Source of the DNA: Thiotrichaceae bacterium UBA4486
GTDB lineage: Bacteria > Pseudomonadota > Gammaproteobacteria > Eutrophobiales > Eutrophobiaceae
Direction: 5' to 3'
NCBI GenBank assembly: GCA_002389045.1
Contig: DGNS01000013.1
Location: forward strand, 41,935 to 105,934
Length of the DNA: 64,000 nt
In this document: one piece after another, positions 34,811 to 44,720 of the stretch
Layout of the letters: the number at the start of each line of letters is the position of its first letter
How positions within the stretch are numbered: position 1 is the stretch's first letter
Position numbers and translations under genes: made by a program
Notes under the pieces: model-generated
Database searches by the model: none
Told to the model about the DNA's origin: nothing
Seen by the model: the letters and a program-made list of their open reading frames with translations, nothing else

Positions 34811-34834
34811 TCCCCGGTCGTTTATGACCGGGGC
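34811..34834. terminator. GC-rich hairpin between converging genes
   Basis: CCCCGGTC (34812-34819) pairs with GACCGGGG (34826-34833) around a 6-nt loop, between the ends of the desaturase gene and rpfC. There is no strong T-run on either side, so termination is likely but not certain. Confidence 0.5.
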
Positions 34835-34849
34835 AGGGCATGCGGCTGC

Positions 34850-37375
34850 TCAGTTGGCGGCTTCGGTATCCCCGTATTCGAGATAACGGGTCAGGCTTGA
34901 ACGTGTTTCACAGAACGCCGTTGTCAGGCGTTCCAGGTGATGATGGCTAAGGTCACCCTCGTTGTTGTTTCTGGTCAGTTTACAGATATTATCGGCGATG
35001 GCGGAGAGTCGTTTTGCGCCGATGCTTCTTGAACTGCCGTCCAGCGAATGCGCCAGGTCGCCGATGGCCGGAAATTCACCCTTTTCATAGTGGCTGGAGA
35101 TATTGCCGACAATACTCTCCGAATCTTCCAGGTAGCCGTTAATCAACTCCTCCATGAAATCCTTGCCGGAAGACATGCTGTTGATTTCCTCGAGCGTATT
35201 CTTGTCAATAACCGGCAGTTGTTCGAGATTGTTTGATATCAACTGCAATCTCGGTCGCCGTACAGATGATTTATGTGAACGTTTCTGTACCAGAGCTGTG
35301 ATCGTATCCAGCAGTTTTTGCGGTTCTACCGGTTTGGACAGGTAGCCATCCAGACCGGCTTCCTCGACTTCGCGAACAGCATCGGTTGTGGCATTGGCGG
35401 TCAGCACCAGTATCGGTACATCTCTCTTGTCCGGATACATCATGCGATAGAGCTTGGCCGCCTCCACGCCTCCGAGTCCGGGCATATGCATGTCGAGTAT
35501 GATCAGGTCATAGTCTTTCTTCTCGAGTTCATCCAGCACGCGTTCCCCATTATCGACCATCATGATCCTGTGCTGACCGCGTTCCAGAATTTTTTGTATG
35601 ACTTTCTGGTTGGTCCGGTTGTCTTCACCGACCAGGATGTCCAGATTTCCGGCCATGTTAGTTGTGGCACTGATGTCATCGATGACTTTAAGGCTCCTGA
35701 AATCAGAATCGTTCTGGTAACTTGCCAGGATACTGTGCAGACTTCTGAACAACAGTGTTAAATCAACCGGGTTTTCCAGGATCGATGAGTAGCCTCTTTT
35801 CAAAAGTTCTTCCCTTCTGATCCGGGTTATATCGGTGCCGATATAGATCAGGTTGTTGATAACGTGCTGTTCCTGCTGTATTACCCGGTTAGGGAATTCG
35901 CCGGGATCCATATCCAGTGCTTCCTGCATAACGATGATGACGTGATAGGCGTCTTTTGACATGGCCATTGCGGCAATTCTTTCCAGCGCATGCCGGTGGT
36001 CAGTAACAATTTCCGGTTGAATATTCCAGGTAGCGAGGTGGGTGAGAACACGATCACTGTTGCGGTTGACTCCCTGCAGCATGAGCACTTTCAAATCAGG
36101 GAGATGAACCGGTGAATCCACCTGCTCCGAAGCAACGGCCTGTTCCATCAACTCGATATCGAACCAGAAGGTGCTGCCCTTGTTGACTTCACTTTCAAAA
36201 TCAATGTGGCCGTTCATGGACTCGATAAGTTGTTTGGCAATGGCCATACCCAGTCCGGACCCGCCGAATTCACGCGTCGTGGATTCATCTGCCTGGGAGA
36301 AGGTGCCGAATATGCGATTTCTTGCGTGCTCGGTAATCCCAATCCCCGTGTCAGTAACCTTCACGGTTAACCATACTTTGTGGTCATCGGTATATTCGCT
36401 GGAAACACGAATATCAATATGACCTTGCCGGGTAAATTTAATCGCATTATTGATGAGGTTGATCAGGATCTGCCGTAGATGCTGGGCATCGCCGCGCATG
36501 AGAATCGGCGTTTCCGGTGCAATTGATGAATAGACCACAAGACCCTTCTTTTCGGCTTCCGGCCTCAGCATACGGATGGTTGAGTTGACCAGGGCGTAGA
36601 GATCAAAGTTTACATATTCAAGTTCAACCTTGCCGGCCTCGATTTTCGAGATATCGAGGATATCATTAATGAGTGTGAGCAGTGTTTTCGCGGATGCATT
36701 GATGGTGGAAGTGTAATCTTTCTGCTCGGGTGTCAGTGCCGTATTGTCCAGCAGGTCACTCATGCCTATAACACCGTTTAATGGAGTGCGGATTTCGTGA
36801 CTCATGTTGGCAAGAAACTGGCTTTTGGCATTGTTGGCAGCCTTGGCTTCATTGAGGGCGGTTTGCAGCCGTGAGATCAACAATGATACATAGGCAGACA
36901 GCACGATAATCGCGGCCACCAGTCCGTAACCCAGTATCAGGTTCTGTTGCCAGAATTCACTATAGATCATGACCAGGCTGAAACTGAAAACACTGAGGGC
37001 TGCACTGGCAAACAGATACCTGTTCCCATAGCGGAAACCGTGACCGAATGTCATGAACAGATAGGTGCCGTAGAGCGGGGAACCTACTTCCCCGGTTGTC
37101 AGAATGGCATAAGACATGAACAGGTAATCGATTCCCATGCCAAGAAACCTGCGTGGCACATGGATGGCAGGCCTGACGATGACCCAGATAAACAGCAGTA
37201 CCGTTACGAACAGGTAGGCATAGGAGGCGATGAATATCTGTCTGGACAAGTGATAGTCCGAATCCATCCAGAAGATGTAGCTGAGCCATACGAAGCCAAC
37301 CAGAAATCTGACAACGATCTGTTCATGTTCCGAGTCTTCACGGTCATTGAGGATCCTGGTAATGTTCTGATACAT
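34850..37375 (-). CDS. rpfC: RpfC-type hybrid sensor histidine kinase
   Basis: The 841-residue protein has an N-terminal membrane domain of about five helices (residues 22-170), a histidine kinase with ANMSHEIRTPLNG (His193), and an ATPase domain (NLINNAIKFT, DTGIGI, GGSGLGMAIAKQL). Receiver-like domain 1 is degenerate, with IIVMQEALD where the Asp is expected. Receiver 2 is intact (ILVGEDNRTNQ, DLIILDMHMPGLGG). A C-terminal Hpt domain (LAHSLDGSSRSIGAKRL) follows. It senses DSF and signals to RpfG. It lies on the same strand as rpfG, 147 bp downstream of it. Confidence 0.92.
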   Translation of the reverse strand: MYQNITRILNDREDSEHEQIVVRFLVGFVWLSYIFWMDSDYHLSRQIFIASYAYLFVTVLLFIWVIVRPAIHVPRRFLGMGIDYLFMSYAILTTGEVGSPLYGTYLFMTFGHGFRYGNRYLFASAALSVFSFSLVMIYSEFWQQNLILGYGLVAAIIVLSAYVSLLISRLQTALNEAKAANNAKSQFLANMSHEIRTPLNGVIGMSDLLDNTALTPEQKDYTSTINASAKTLLTLINDILDISKIEAGKVELEYVNFDLYALVNSTIRMLRPEAEKKGLVVYSSIAPETPILMRGDAQHLRQILINLINNAIKFTRQGHIDIRVSSEYTDDHKVWLTVKVTDTGIGITEHARNRIFGTFSQADESTTREFGGSGLGMAIAKQLIESMNGHIDFESEVNKGSTFWFDIELMEQAVASEQVDSPVHLPDLKVLMLQGVNRNSDRVLTHLATWNIQPEIVTDHRHALERIAAMAMSKDAYHVIIVMQEALDMDPGEFPNRVIQQEQHVINNLIYIGTDITRIRREELLKRGYSSILENPVDLTLLFRSLHSILASYQNDSDFRSLKVIDDISATTNMAGNLDILVGEDNRTNQKVIQKILERGQHRIMMVDNGERVLDELEKKDYDLIILDMHMPGLGGVEAAKLYRMMYPDKRDVPILVLTANATTDAVREVEEAGLDGYLSKPVEPQKLLDTITALVQKRSHKSSVRRPRLQLISNNLEQLPVIDKNTLEEINSMSSGKDFMEELINGYLEDSESIVGNISSHYEKGEFPAIGDLAHSLDGSSRSIGAKRLSAIADNICKLTRNNNEGDLSHHHLERLTTAFCETRSSLTRYLEYGDTEAAN

Positions 37376-37522
37376 ATAAAGCAGACCGGGCTGAATTCGG
37401 AAAATTATACTATTAAAGGACCAAAATGGCTCACAATCAAGCTGATTCAGCCTCTATGTGATAAAGAACAGACCCGTCAAAGGATCCGGTAATGAAGTGT
37501 TGTGTGATCGGTGATTACAGCA

Positions 37523-38623
37523 TTAACGGTCATGACTATACCCCGCGGAACCTGTATCTTCAGCGGCGATAATGCCGGCCAGTTGCCGCGAACAGGCTGT
37601 CAGGGCATCGACACAGTCCGGATCAAAACCCTTGCCGCGTGCATTGCCAAGGTAGTCCAGGGTTTTGTCGATACTCCAGGCATCTTTGTATACGCGTTTG
37701 CTGGTCAGCGCATCGAAGACGTCGGCAACGGCGACAATTCTGGCTTCATAGGGAATTTCATTGCCCGATAAACCCTGGGGATAACCGCCGCCATCATAAC
37801 GTTCATGATGATTGAGAGCGATGACCGATCCGGTTTGCAGGTAGGGAGACGGGCTGTCCTTGATGATTTCATAGCCGATAAGTGTATGTTTTTGCATCAC
37901 CCGCTTTTCGTCAGTCGTCAGCCTGCCGGCCTTGCCAAGAATGTATTCCGGTATGCCGATGTTGCCGATGTCGTGAATTGCGGCGGCAAATTCAAGAATT
38001 TCGGAGAGTTCACTGTCCAGTCCCAGTTTTTCGGCAATGATCCGGGTAATGATCCCGATCCGCTCCAGGTGTATACCGGCGTTGGGGTCCTTGAATTCAC
38101 CGGCCCTGGCCAGACGGTAGAGGATTTCTTTTTCACGCTGATGCACATCTCTTACTGTTTTTTCAATCTGCATTTGCAGAGTGGATGCGCGATTACGGAT
38201 GATCAGTTGCTGTTTCCTCAGTGTCAGCAGGTTACGGCAGCGTACCTTGCACTGGTAATGATCCACGGGCTTGGTCAGAAAATCGGTAGCACCTGCATCC
38301 AGTGAGTCGTATAAAACCGCCTTGTTGTCGACGATGGTAATAACGACGATGGGTACGTCATTACAATCGGGGATTTCGCGCAGGGATTTGATGAATTCAA
38401 CGCCGTTCAATCCCGGCATCCGGTAATCCGTCAGGATCAGATCCGGTGTATTTTTACGCGCGCTCTCCAGGGCTTCCGCGGCGCTATCAAAGCTGACAAT
38501 GGAAATATTACTGCCGATGGTTTTGACAATGGTTTCAAGTACCCGGCGTTCGGTACCTTGATCATCGACAATCATGACCGTTAACACCATGGGATGGTTT
38601 CTGTTTTCGGGCGTGAGTGCCAT
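37523..38623 (-). CDS. rpfG: RpfG-type response regulator, HD-GYP c-di-GMP phosphodiesterase
   Basis: The 366-residue protein has an N-terminal receiver (MIVDDQG, phosphoacceptor Asp66 in LILTDYRMPG) and a C-terminal HD-GYP domain with AAIHDIGNIGIP, MQKHTLIGYEI, LNHHERYDGGGYPQGL and VADVFDALTSKR. All catalytic residues of the family are in place. It hydrolyses c-di-GMP when activated by the DSF sensor kinase. Xanthomonas keeps rpfF, rpfC and rpfG together in the same way. Confidence 0.93.
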   Translation of the reverse strand: MALTPENRNHPMVLTVMIVDDQGTERRVLETIVKTIGSNISIVSFDSAAEALESARKNTPDLILTDYRMPGLNGVEFIKSLREIPDCNDVPIVVITIVDNKAVLYDSLDAGATDFLTKPVDHYQCKVRCRNLLTLRKQQLIIRNRASTLQMQIEKTVRDVHQREKEILYRLARAGEFKDPNAGIHLERIGIITRIIAEKLGLDSELSEILEFAAAIHDIGNIGIPEYILGKAGRLTTDEKRVMQKHTLIGYEIIKDSPSPYLQTGSVIALNHHERYDGGGYPQGLSGNEIPYEARIVAVADVFDALTSKRVYKDAWSIDKTLDYLGNARGKGFDPDCVDALTACSRQLAGIIAAEDTGSAGYSHDR

Positions 38624-38640
38624 GTCAGCGTCTGTCCGGA

Positions 38641-39210
38641 TTACCGATCGGATCGTTTCAGCAGCACGTAAACAGCGCCGGTGCCGCCGTCAACCGGACG
38701 GGCAGAGCAAAAAGCCAGAACCTCGCTGTTGGTCTGCAGCCATTGATTGACCTTGTTCTTGAGTACCGGGTATTTGTCACGCGAGCCGAGGCCCTTGCCA
38801 TGAATGATCCTGATCGCGTATTGATCTCTTGCCGTACAGTTTGCGATGAAGGCAGTAACCGCCGGCCTGGCCTGATCGACAAACATCCCGTGCAGGTCCA
38901 GTTCGGCCTGGATGGCGATGTGACCACGTTTCAATTTGCGCAGCAGTTGTTTTTGCACGCCGGGCCGCAGGAAAGAAAGCTCGTCGCCGGTTTCCACTGC
39001 CTCTACAGCGAAGGGCTGTTCCTGCAGTTGCCGCAGAACTTCGGCTGCGTCTTTCAATGTGTGGCTGGGCACCGGCCTGGGTCGGGACTTTTGCTGCCGG
39101 GCGCCGGCCAGGTTGTGTGAAACCGGTGTGACAGTGCCGATGCTCTCTCTGAAAAGTTTGCTGTCGTTGGAACTTACCGTATCCATGAGGTTGTTTATTT
39201 TGGATTTCAT
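38641..39210 (-). CDS. Smr domain protein (SmrA type)
   Basis: The 189-residue protein has a basic, disordered N-terminal part and a C-terminal Smr domain with AELDLHGMFVDQARPAVTAFI, IRIIHGKGLGS and GAVYVLLKR. Stand-alone Smr proteins of this kind are nicking-type nucleases in vitro or act in ribosome rescue; the role is not settled. It lies between purL and rpfG on the same strand, 17 bp before rpfG, so it is likely co-transcribed with the rpf sensor genes. Confidence 0.85.
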   Translation of the reverse strand: MKSKINNLMDTVSSNDSKLFRESIGTVTPVSHNLAGARQQKSRPRPVPSHTLKDAAEVLRQLQEQPFAVEAVETGDELSFLRPGVQKQLLRKLKRGHIAIQAELDLHGMFVDQARPAVTAFIANCTARDQYAIRIIHGKGLGSRDKYPVLKNKVNQWLQTNSEVLAFCSARPVDGGTGAVYVLLKRSDR

Positions 39211-39368
39211 TGGAAATTATAGAATAAAAACGGGTTGTTGTAGAGCAACCACGAATAAATATCCTCAGCTATTCAGTGAATTACAGCTGGTTCGGGCAGC
39301 GATGGCTGCCGTGACCGTGGGTAGTGCCACCCATAGTGCCAGTTGCCGCGGCGCTATGGAAGTAGCGG

Positions 39369-42300
39369 TCAGTCCAGCCAGCGCCTGGCGTTATTGAACA
39401 TGGCCATCCACGGGCTGTATTCGGATGGCCAGCTTTCATCGATCCAGGAAAACTGCTGCTGCAAAAACACCCGTTCGGGATGCGGCATCATGATCGTGAA
39501 ACGGCCGTCCGTACTGGTCAAACCGGTGACACCGCCTGCCGATCCGTTGGGATTGCCGGGGTAGCGTTCGGTTACCCTGCCGTGATTATCCACGTAGCGC
39601 AGACAAACACCGGCCGGTTCCCCGGTCATGCTTTCACCGAAGCGGGTGCGGCCTTCGCCATGGGCGACGACGATGGGCAGCAGCGATCCCTGCAGGCCGT
39701 CGAAGAAAATGGACGCGGAGGCTTCAATCCTGACTTTCACCAGCCGGGCCTCGAACTGTTCGCTGCGGTTGGTGACAAAATCCGGCCAGTCGGCGGCGCC
39801 GGGAATGATGCCGCGCAGTTGTGAAAACATCTGACAGCCGTTGCAGACACCGAGGGCGAACGTGTCGGAACGGGTAAAAAACGCCTGGAACTGCTCACAC
39901 AGAGATTCATTATAAAGAATGGATTTCGCCCAGCCGCCGCCGGCGCCGAGAACATCACCGAATGAAAAGCCGCCGCAGGCCACCAGCCCGTGGCAGGATT
40001 TCAAAAGACCGCTATCCTGCCCAAGATCGGACATATGCAGATCCACACATTCGAAGCCGGCGCGATCAAAGGCGGCTGCCATTTCCACCTGGCCGTTGAC
40101 ACCCTGCTCGCGTAGCACGGCGATGCGTGGCCGCGCGCCCTCGATAATACCGGGAACCGCCCGATCCACCGGAAAGTCAGCCTGCATGCCCAGTCCCGGA
40201 TCCTCCATGTCGCAAACCTGCGCGTATTCCTCGCGGGCGCATTCCGGGTTATCCCGCCGCACCTGCATTTGCAGCGACGTTGCCGACCATTGCGCTTGCA
40301 GATCACCAAGGGCTTTATCCAGTATTGCCTCGTCCTTCATGCGGATACGCAAGCGCGGAACGGTTCCGGTATTACCGAGCACGAACACGTGGTTGTCGAG
40401 ACCGTGGGCATTGAACTGCTCGAGCACGCTTTCCAGTGATGCCTCGCGCACCTGGATCACAGCACCGAGTTCCTCGTTGAACAGGGCCGGGACGGGATCA
40501 TTCCCGTACTCATCAAGGCTGATGTCCATGCCGGTGCGGCCGGCCAGGCACATTTCCATCAGCGTCACAAACAGACCGCCGTCCGAGCGGTCGTGATAGG
40601 CGAGGATATAGCCGCCGTCATTGAGGATCTGCAGGCAACGAAAGAATGCATGTAGTGTTTCGGCGTCATCGACATCGGGGCATTCCCCGCCGATGACATT
40701 GAAAACCTGGGTCAGGCAGGAGCCGCCCAGGCGCTTGCGGCCGTTGCCCAGATCGAGGAGTACGATAGCGGTGTCTTCATCGGGCTTTTGCAACTGTGGC
40801 GTCAGCGACAGGGTGACATCCGCCACCGGCGCGAACGCGCTGATGATTACCGACAGCGGCGCGGTGACCTGTTTGCCGGTTTCGCCCTCGTTCCAGACGG
40901 TGTTCATGGACAGGGAGTCCTTGCCGACGGGAATGCAGATCCCCAGTTGGCGGCACAGTTCGCTGACCGCGGCCACCGTCGTGTACAAACGGTAATCTTC
41001 ATCGAGTTGATCGCAGGCGGCCATCCAGTTGGCGGACAGGGCGATGTCTTCAAGCGACAGGATCCGCGCCGCGGCAATGTTGGTAATGGCCTCACCCACG
41101 GCCATGCGCCCGGAAGCCGGGGCATTGACCAGGGCCATGGGCGTGCGTTCGCCTACGGCCATGGCTTCACCGGTCAGCGATCCGTAGCCGCTGGCCGTAA
41201 CGGCGCAATCGGCCACCGGCAATTGCCACGGTCCCACCATCTGATCACGGATCACCAGTCCGGAGACGCTGCGATCGCCAATGCTGATCAAAAAGCGTTT
41301 GTCGGCAATCGCCGGCAGGTGCAGCAGCCGTTTTATAATCTCATCGAGATCCGTTGTGTGAAAGTCCGGTTCATCAACGTCGAGGGTCGATGCCTTCGCT
41401 GATCGCTGCAGGCGGGGCAGTTTGCCCAGCAGCATGGCCAGCGGCATGTTGATCGGCGTGTTGTTGAACAAGGCGTCGGACAATACCAGTTGCTGTTCCG
41501 ATGTGGCGTAACCAAGCACCGCAAAGGGTGCGCGTTCGCGTTCGCACAATTGCTCGAATACGGCCAGGTGTTTTTCGTCGATGGCCAGCACGTAGCGTTC
41601 CTGTGCCTCGTTGCACCAGATCTCCAGCGGCGACAGACCGGGTTCGGCGCTGGGGATCTTTCTCAGTTCAAAATGCGCACCACGGCCGCTGTCACTGACC
41701 AGTTCCGGCAGAGCGTTAGAGAGGCCGCCGGCTCCGACATCATGAATGGAAATGATTGGATTACGGCTGCCGAGCGCCCAGCAGCGATCGATGACTTCCT
41801 GACAGCGGCGCTGCATCTCCGGGTTATGACGCTGCACCGAGGCGAAGTCCAGATCCTCGTGGCTCGTACCCGAAGCCATGGAAGAGGCCGCCCCGCCGCC
41901 GAGCCCGATGAGCATGGCCGGCCCGCCCAGCACCACCAGCCGCGCGCCGGGCGGGATTTCGTGTTTGTGCACATGGGCGGGGCGGATCATGCCGTAGCCA
42001 CCGGCAATCATCACCGGTTTGTGATAACCGCGGATGCGTCCGGTGGACGGCTGGTATTGTTCGTAGCTGCGAAAATAACCCGCCAGTGCCGGACGTCCGA
42101 ACTCATTATTAAAAGCGGCGGCGCCAATGGGGCCATCGAGCATGATCTCGAGCGCCGACAGAATGCGATCCGGCTTGCCGTGATCGCTTTCCCAGGGTTG
42201 TTCAAAGCCGGGTATGCGCAGATTGGATACACAAAAGCCGGTCATGCCGGCCTTGGGTTTGGCGCCGCGGCCGGTGGCCGACTCATCGCGGATTTCACCG

Positions 42301-43268
42301 CCGGCGCCGGTGGCGGCACCGGGCAAGGCGGAAATGGCGGTGGGATGATTGTGGGTTTCCACTTTCATCAACAGGTGTACATCCTCGTCGTGCCATTCAT
42401 AAATGTGATTGTCTCTATGCGGATAAAAGCGGCCGGCGTAATAACCTTGCGCCACTGCCGCATTGTCACTGTAGGCGGACAGCACCCGGCCCGGGTTGGC
42501 CTCATGGGTTTGTCGAATCATGTCGAACAGCGAATATTCCATGTCGCGGCCGTCGATGCGCCAGCGGGCGTTGAAAATCTTGTGCCGGCAATGTTCCGAG
42601 TTGGCCTGTGCGAACATCATCAGTTCGACATCGGTGGGATTGCGCCCGAGTTGCCGGTAGTTTTTCTCGAGCCAGGTCATCTCCGCCGCTGACAAGGCCA
42701 GGCCGAGTTCACTATTGGCTTGTTCCAGCAAGGCCATGCCGCCGCCGAGCAGATCGATCTCGACAAGTTTGCCGGGTTTGTGATGGGCGAAAAGTTGTTC
42801 AGCCCGCTCGATTTCAAAATGCACGGTTTCCGTCATGCGATCGTGCAGGCAGGTGGCCATCGCCGCCAGTGTATCGTGGTCAACGGGACGGTCGTCGGCG
42901 GTGATGAAGGTCCAGGCGGTGCCGCGTTCCACGCGCGTCACACTGGCCATGCCGCAGTGCTTGAGAATATCCGTCGCCTTGCTGGACCACGGCGATTGCG
43001 TACCCATACGCGGCGTGACCAGGAGCTGGATGTTGCCGGGGTCAGTGTCCATGCGCTCACCGTAATCAAGCAGATGCTGGACTACCCGCAGTTCACCCTC
43101 GGTCAGTGCCTCGCGGCATTGCAGAAAATGCATATAGCGGGCCTCGATGCCGGTCAGTGCCGGCAGACAGGCTTGCAGGCGGGGCAGTAATTTTTCAATA
43201 CGGAAGGCGGAAACAGCGCGGGCGCCGGGAATAATGTGCATCTGGGTAGTTAAGAGGTTGCCGGTCAC
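39369..43268 (-). CDS. purL: Phosphoribosylformylglycinamidine synthase
   Basis: The 1299-residue protein is the single-chain proteobacterial PurL. It has the N-terminal PurS-like and linker regions, two synthetase halves (VETHNHPTAISALPGAATGAGGEIRDE, GGPAMLIGLGGGAASS, IHDVGAGGLSNALPELV, PVGKDSLSM), and a C-terminal glutaminase with GVCNGCQMF Cys and HGEG/PHPER. It makes FGAM in purine synthesis. Length is normal and the frame is intact. A large opposite-strand frame over it is a shadow. Confidence 0.97.
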   Translation of the reverse strand: MTGNLLTTQMHIIPGARAVSAFRIEKLLPRLQACLPALTGIEARYMHFLQCREALTEGELRVVQHLLDYGERMDTDPGNIQLLVTPRMGTQSPWSSKATDILKHCGMASVTRVERGTAWTFITADDRPVDHDTLAAMATCLHDRMTETVHFEIERAEQLFAHHKPGKLVEIDLLGGGMALLEQANSELGLALSAAEMTWLEKNYRQLGRNPTDVELMMFAQANSEHCRHKIFNARWRIDGRDMEYSLFDMIRQTHEANPGRVLSAYSDNAAVAQGYYAGRFYPHRDNHIYEWHDEDVHLLMKVETHNHPTAISALPGAATGAGGEIRDESATGRGAKPKAGMTGFCVSNLRIPGFEQPWESDHGKPDRILSALEIMLDGPIGAAAFNNEFGRPALAGYFRSYEQYQPSTGRIRGYHKPVMIAGGYGMIRPAHVHKHEIPPGARLVVLGGPAMLIGLGGGAASSMASGTSHEDLDFASVQRHNPEMQRRCQEVIDRCWALGSRNPIISIHDVGAGGLSNALPELVSDSGRGAHFELRKIPSAEPGLSPLEIWCNEAQERYVLAIDEKHLAVFEQLCERERAPFAVLGYATSEQQLVLSDALFNNTPINMPLAMLLGKLPRLQRSAKASTLDVDEPDFHTTDLDEIIKRLLHLPAIADKRFLISIGDRSVSGLVIRDQMVGPWQLPVADCAVTASGYGSLTGEAMAVGERTPMALVNAPASGRMAVGEAITNIAAARILSLEDIALSANWMAACDQLDEDYRLYTTVAAVSELCRQLGICIPVGKDSLSMNTVWNEGETGKQVTAPLSVIISAFAPVADVTLSLTPQLQKPDEDTAIVLLDLGNGRKRLGGSCLTQVFNVIGGECPDVDDAETLHAFFRCLQILNDGGYILAYHDRSDGGLFVTLMEMCLAGRTGMDISLDEYGNDPVPALFNEELGAVIQVREASLESVLEQFNAHGLDNHVFVLGNTGTVPRLRIRMKDEAILDKALGDLQAQWSATSLQMQVRRDNPECAREEYAQVCDMEDPGLGMQADFPVDRAVPGIIEGARPRIAVLREQGVNGQVEMAAAFDRAGFECVDLHMSDLGQDSGLLKSCHGLVACGGFSFGDVLGAGGGWAKSILYNESLCEQFQAFFTRSDTFALGVCNGCQMFSQLRGIIPGAADWPDFVTNRSEQFEARLVKVRIEASASIFFDGLQGSLLPIVVAHGEGRTRFGESMTGEPAGVCLRYVDNHGRVTERYPGNPNGSAGGVTGLTSTDGRFTIMMPHPERVFLQQQFSWIDESWPSEYSPWMAMFNNARRWLD

Positions 43269-43323
43269 GATCGGAAAGCGTGGAGTTTAGCAGTTAACGC
43301 CCGCAGCGGCGATGATCCGGCGC

Positions 43324-44196
43324 TCAGGGGATCTCGGTCACCTTCACCGCAATATTGCGGAATTCCTGACCACGCCGTCGCGTGGTGGTCAGGTTAAGGC
43401 TGCCCTTGTCGTCAAACTGTTCCGAGATCCCGCCGAGTTCTATCCACTCGCCCAGCCGGCCCGTGGCCGTGGTTTCCACGCTCTGGATATCGAAAACACC
43501 ACCCTCGGCGTCATTGACCCGGTTCAATTGCGGCGCCACCAGCAATGTCACCCGGTCGCCGCTGAGTCGCGGCAGGACATAAAAGCCGGACGTTACATCT
43601 CGGTACTGGATACCGTCATGGACTATCACACCGCCGCCGGGTGTGATGATTGTCTGCTGGTTGGCGACAGGAACAGACTGACCCGTGTGTATAAAGGCGG
43701 GATAACCCTCGGTCGCCTGGACACTGAAACTGCTCTTGTCTTCACGACTCGAGCGCGTCGACAGCGCCCGGTAACCGATAACATTACCTTCATCATCCCT
43801 GATCGCCACCACACCGCCGCCGTGGCGGGCGCCGGGATCCGGACTGGCAATGGTCACGTCTCCGGAGGTGTAACGCCCCGAAATGCCCTGTTCATCACGA
43901 TTGATATTGCCGTCGACGTTTTGCCGGACAGTGATCATGAGACGGCGCGGGGCGCTGTCGATGCTGTCCAGAACCTGCCGGATCTCTTCCAGGTTCGCCG
44001 GTGTCGTCTTCACGACCACCTGGTTATTCATGCCGGTGACGGTGCCGCCATCCGCCACCAGTGGCTGGATAATGGGTAATACATCAGCCGTGAGGCGATG
44101 TTTCAGGGGGATCACCTCGACGACCATGGACTCGGCGACGGCAGCGATTGAGACCAGTATGCCGAAACCGGCAACCAGCACGCGTAGTGTGTTCAT
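43324..44196 (-). CDS. Secretin N-domain-like exported protein
   Basis: The ~290-residue protein has a signal peptide (LRVLVAGFGILVSIAAVAES). A secretin N1/NolW-like repeat follows (VEVIPLKHRLTADVLPIIQPLVADGGTVTGMNNQVVVKTTPANLEEIRQVLDSIDSAP). The rest has no secretin pore domain, but a beta-rich part (VQATEGYPAFIHTGQSVPV...FYVLPRLSGDRVTLLVAPQ) resembles the start of the secretin core. It is thus a short secretin relative, probably periplasmic. The ATG at 44196 has AGGAGG before it and overlaps the preceding gene by ATGA. Confidence 0.65.
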   Translation of the reverse strand: MNTLRVLVAGFGILVSIAAVAESMVVEVIPLKHRLTADVLPIIQPLVADGGTVTGMNNQVVVKTTPANLEEIRQVLDSIDSAPRRLMITVRQNVDGNINRDEQGISGRYTSGDVTIASPDPGARHGGGVVAIRDDEGNVIGYRALSTRSSREDKSSFSVQATEGYPAFIHTGQSVPVANQQTIITPGGGVIVHDGIQYRDVTSGFYVLPRLSGDRVTLLVAPQLNRVNDAEGGVFDIQSVETTATGRLGEWIELGGISEQFDDKGSLNLTTTRRRGQEFRNIAVKVTEIP

Positions 44197-44720
44197 ATCA
44201 CGATCCTCCTGAAGTTGGGATCGGGAAGGGATGCATCCCACATTTCCTCGAATTCGTTCAGGTACAATGTCGCCTGGCGCCTGTCGTTGAAACTCGCCCG
44301 CGCCTCGAAACGCTCACTTTTCTTGCGATTGATGTAACCGATCCCGTCTGCAATCAGTAGACTCGAATTGTAATCCTTGTGTTCAATGCCGGCACGGCGG
44401 ATTTCCATGAAACTGCTCAGTTTGCTCACCACGTCCAGAAGTCGATGACCGCGGCGGATGATCAGGTCCGGTTCCCAGACGATAATGCGCACCGTGGCTT
44501 TCCTCGAGCCGAGCACCAGGTTTTTAATGGCAGCTATGAAATTGACCTGGTCGTAAACCAGGGGATCCAGCTTACGGCTGGCGATTTCCAGCGTCTGCCG
44601 GGTTTGCTCGACCAGGGCCGTGGCGCAGAGATTGTTTTCCTCGCTGGTCTCCAGTTGCAGAATGTCCTTGTTCAGACCGCCAAGTTCAAAGTTGTCCAGA
44701 TTCAGCATGATCGAATTCAA
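44193..44720 (-). CDS. DUF7931-like conserved protein
   Basis: The 175-residue soluble protein has a core of DQVNFIAAIKNLVLGSRKATVRIIVWEP, RRGHRLLDVVSKLSSFMEIRR, and a C-terminal YLNEFEEMWDASLPDP. This pattern resembles a family (DUF7931) with a phospholipase-D-like fold without catalytic HKD motifs. Function is unknown. Its stop overlaps the secretin-like gene start by ATGA, so the two are coupled and probably act together at the envelope. Family name from memory; treat as tentative. Confidence 0.55.
   Translation of the reverse strand: MNSIMLNLDNFELGGLNKDILQLETSEENNLCATALVEQTRQTLEIASRKLDPLVYDQVNFIAAIKNLVLGSRKATVRIIVWEPDLIIRRGHRLLDVVSKLSSFMEIRRAGIEHKDYNSSLLIADGIGYINRKKSERFEARASFNDRRQATLYLNEFEEMWDASLPDPNFRRIVI

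Noticed and set aside
41490..42692. Plus-strand 400-codon frame opposite purL
   Set aside because: Antisense to a fully conserved purL frame and has no family match.
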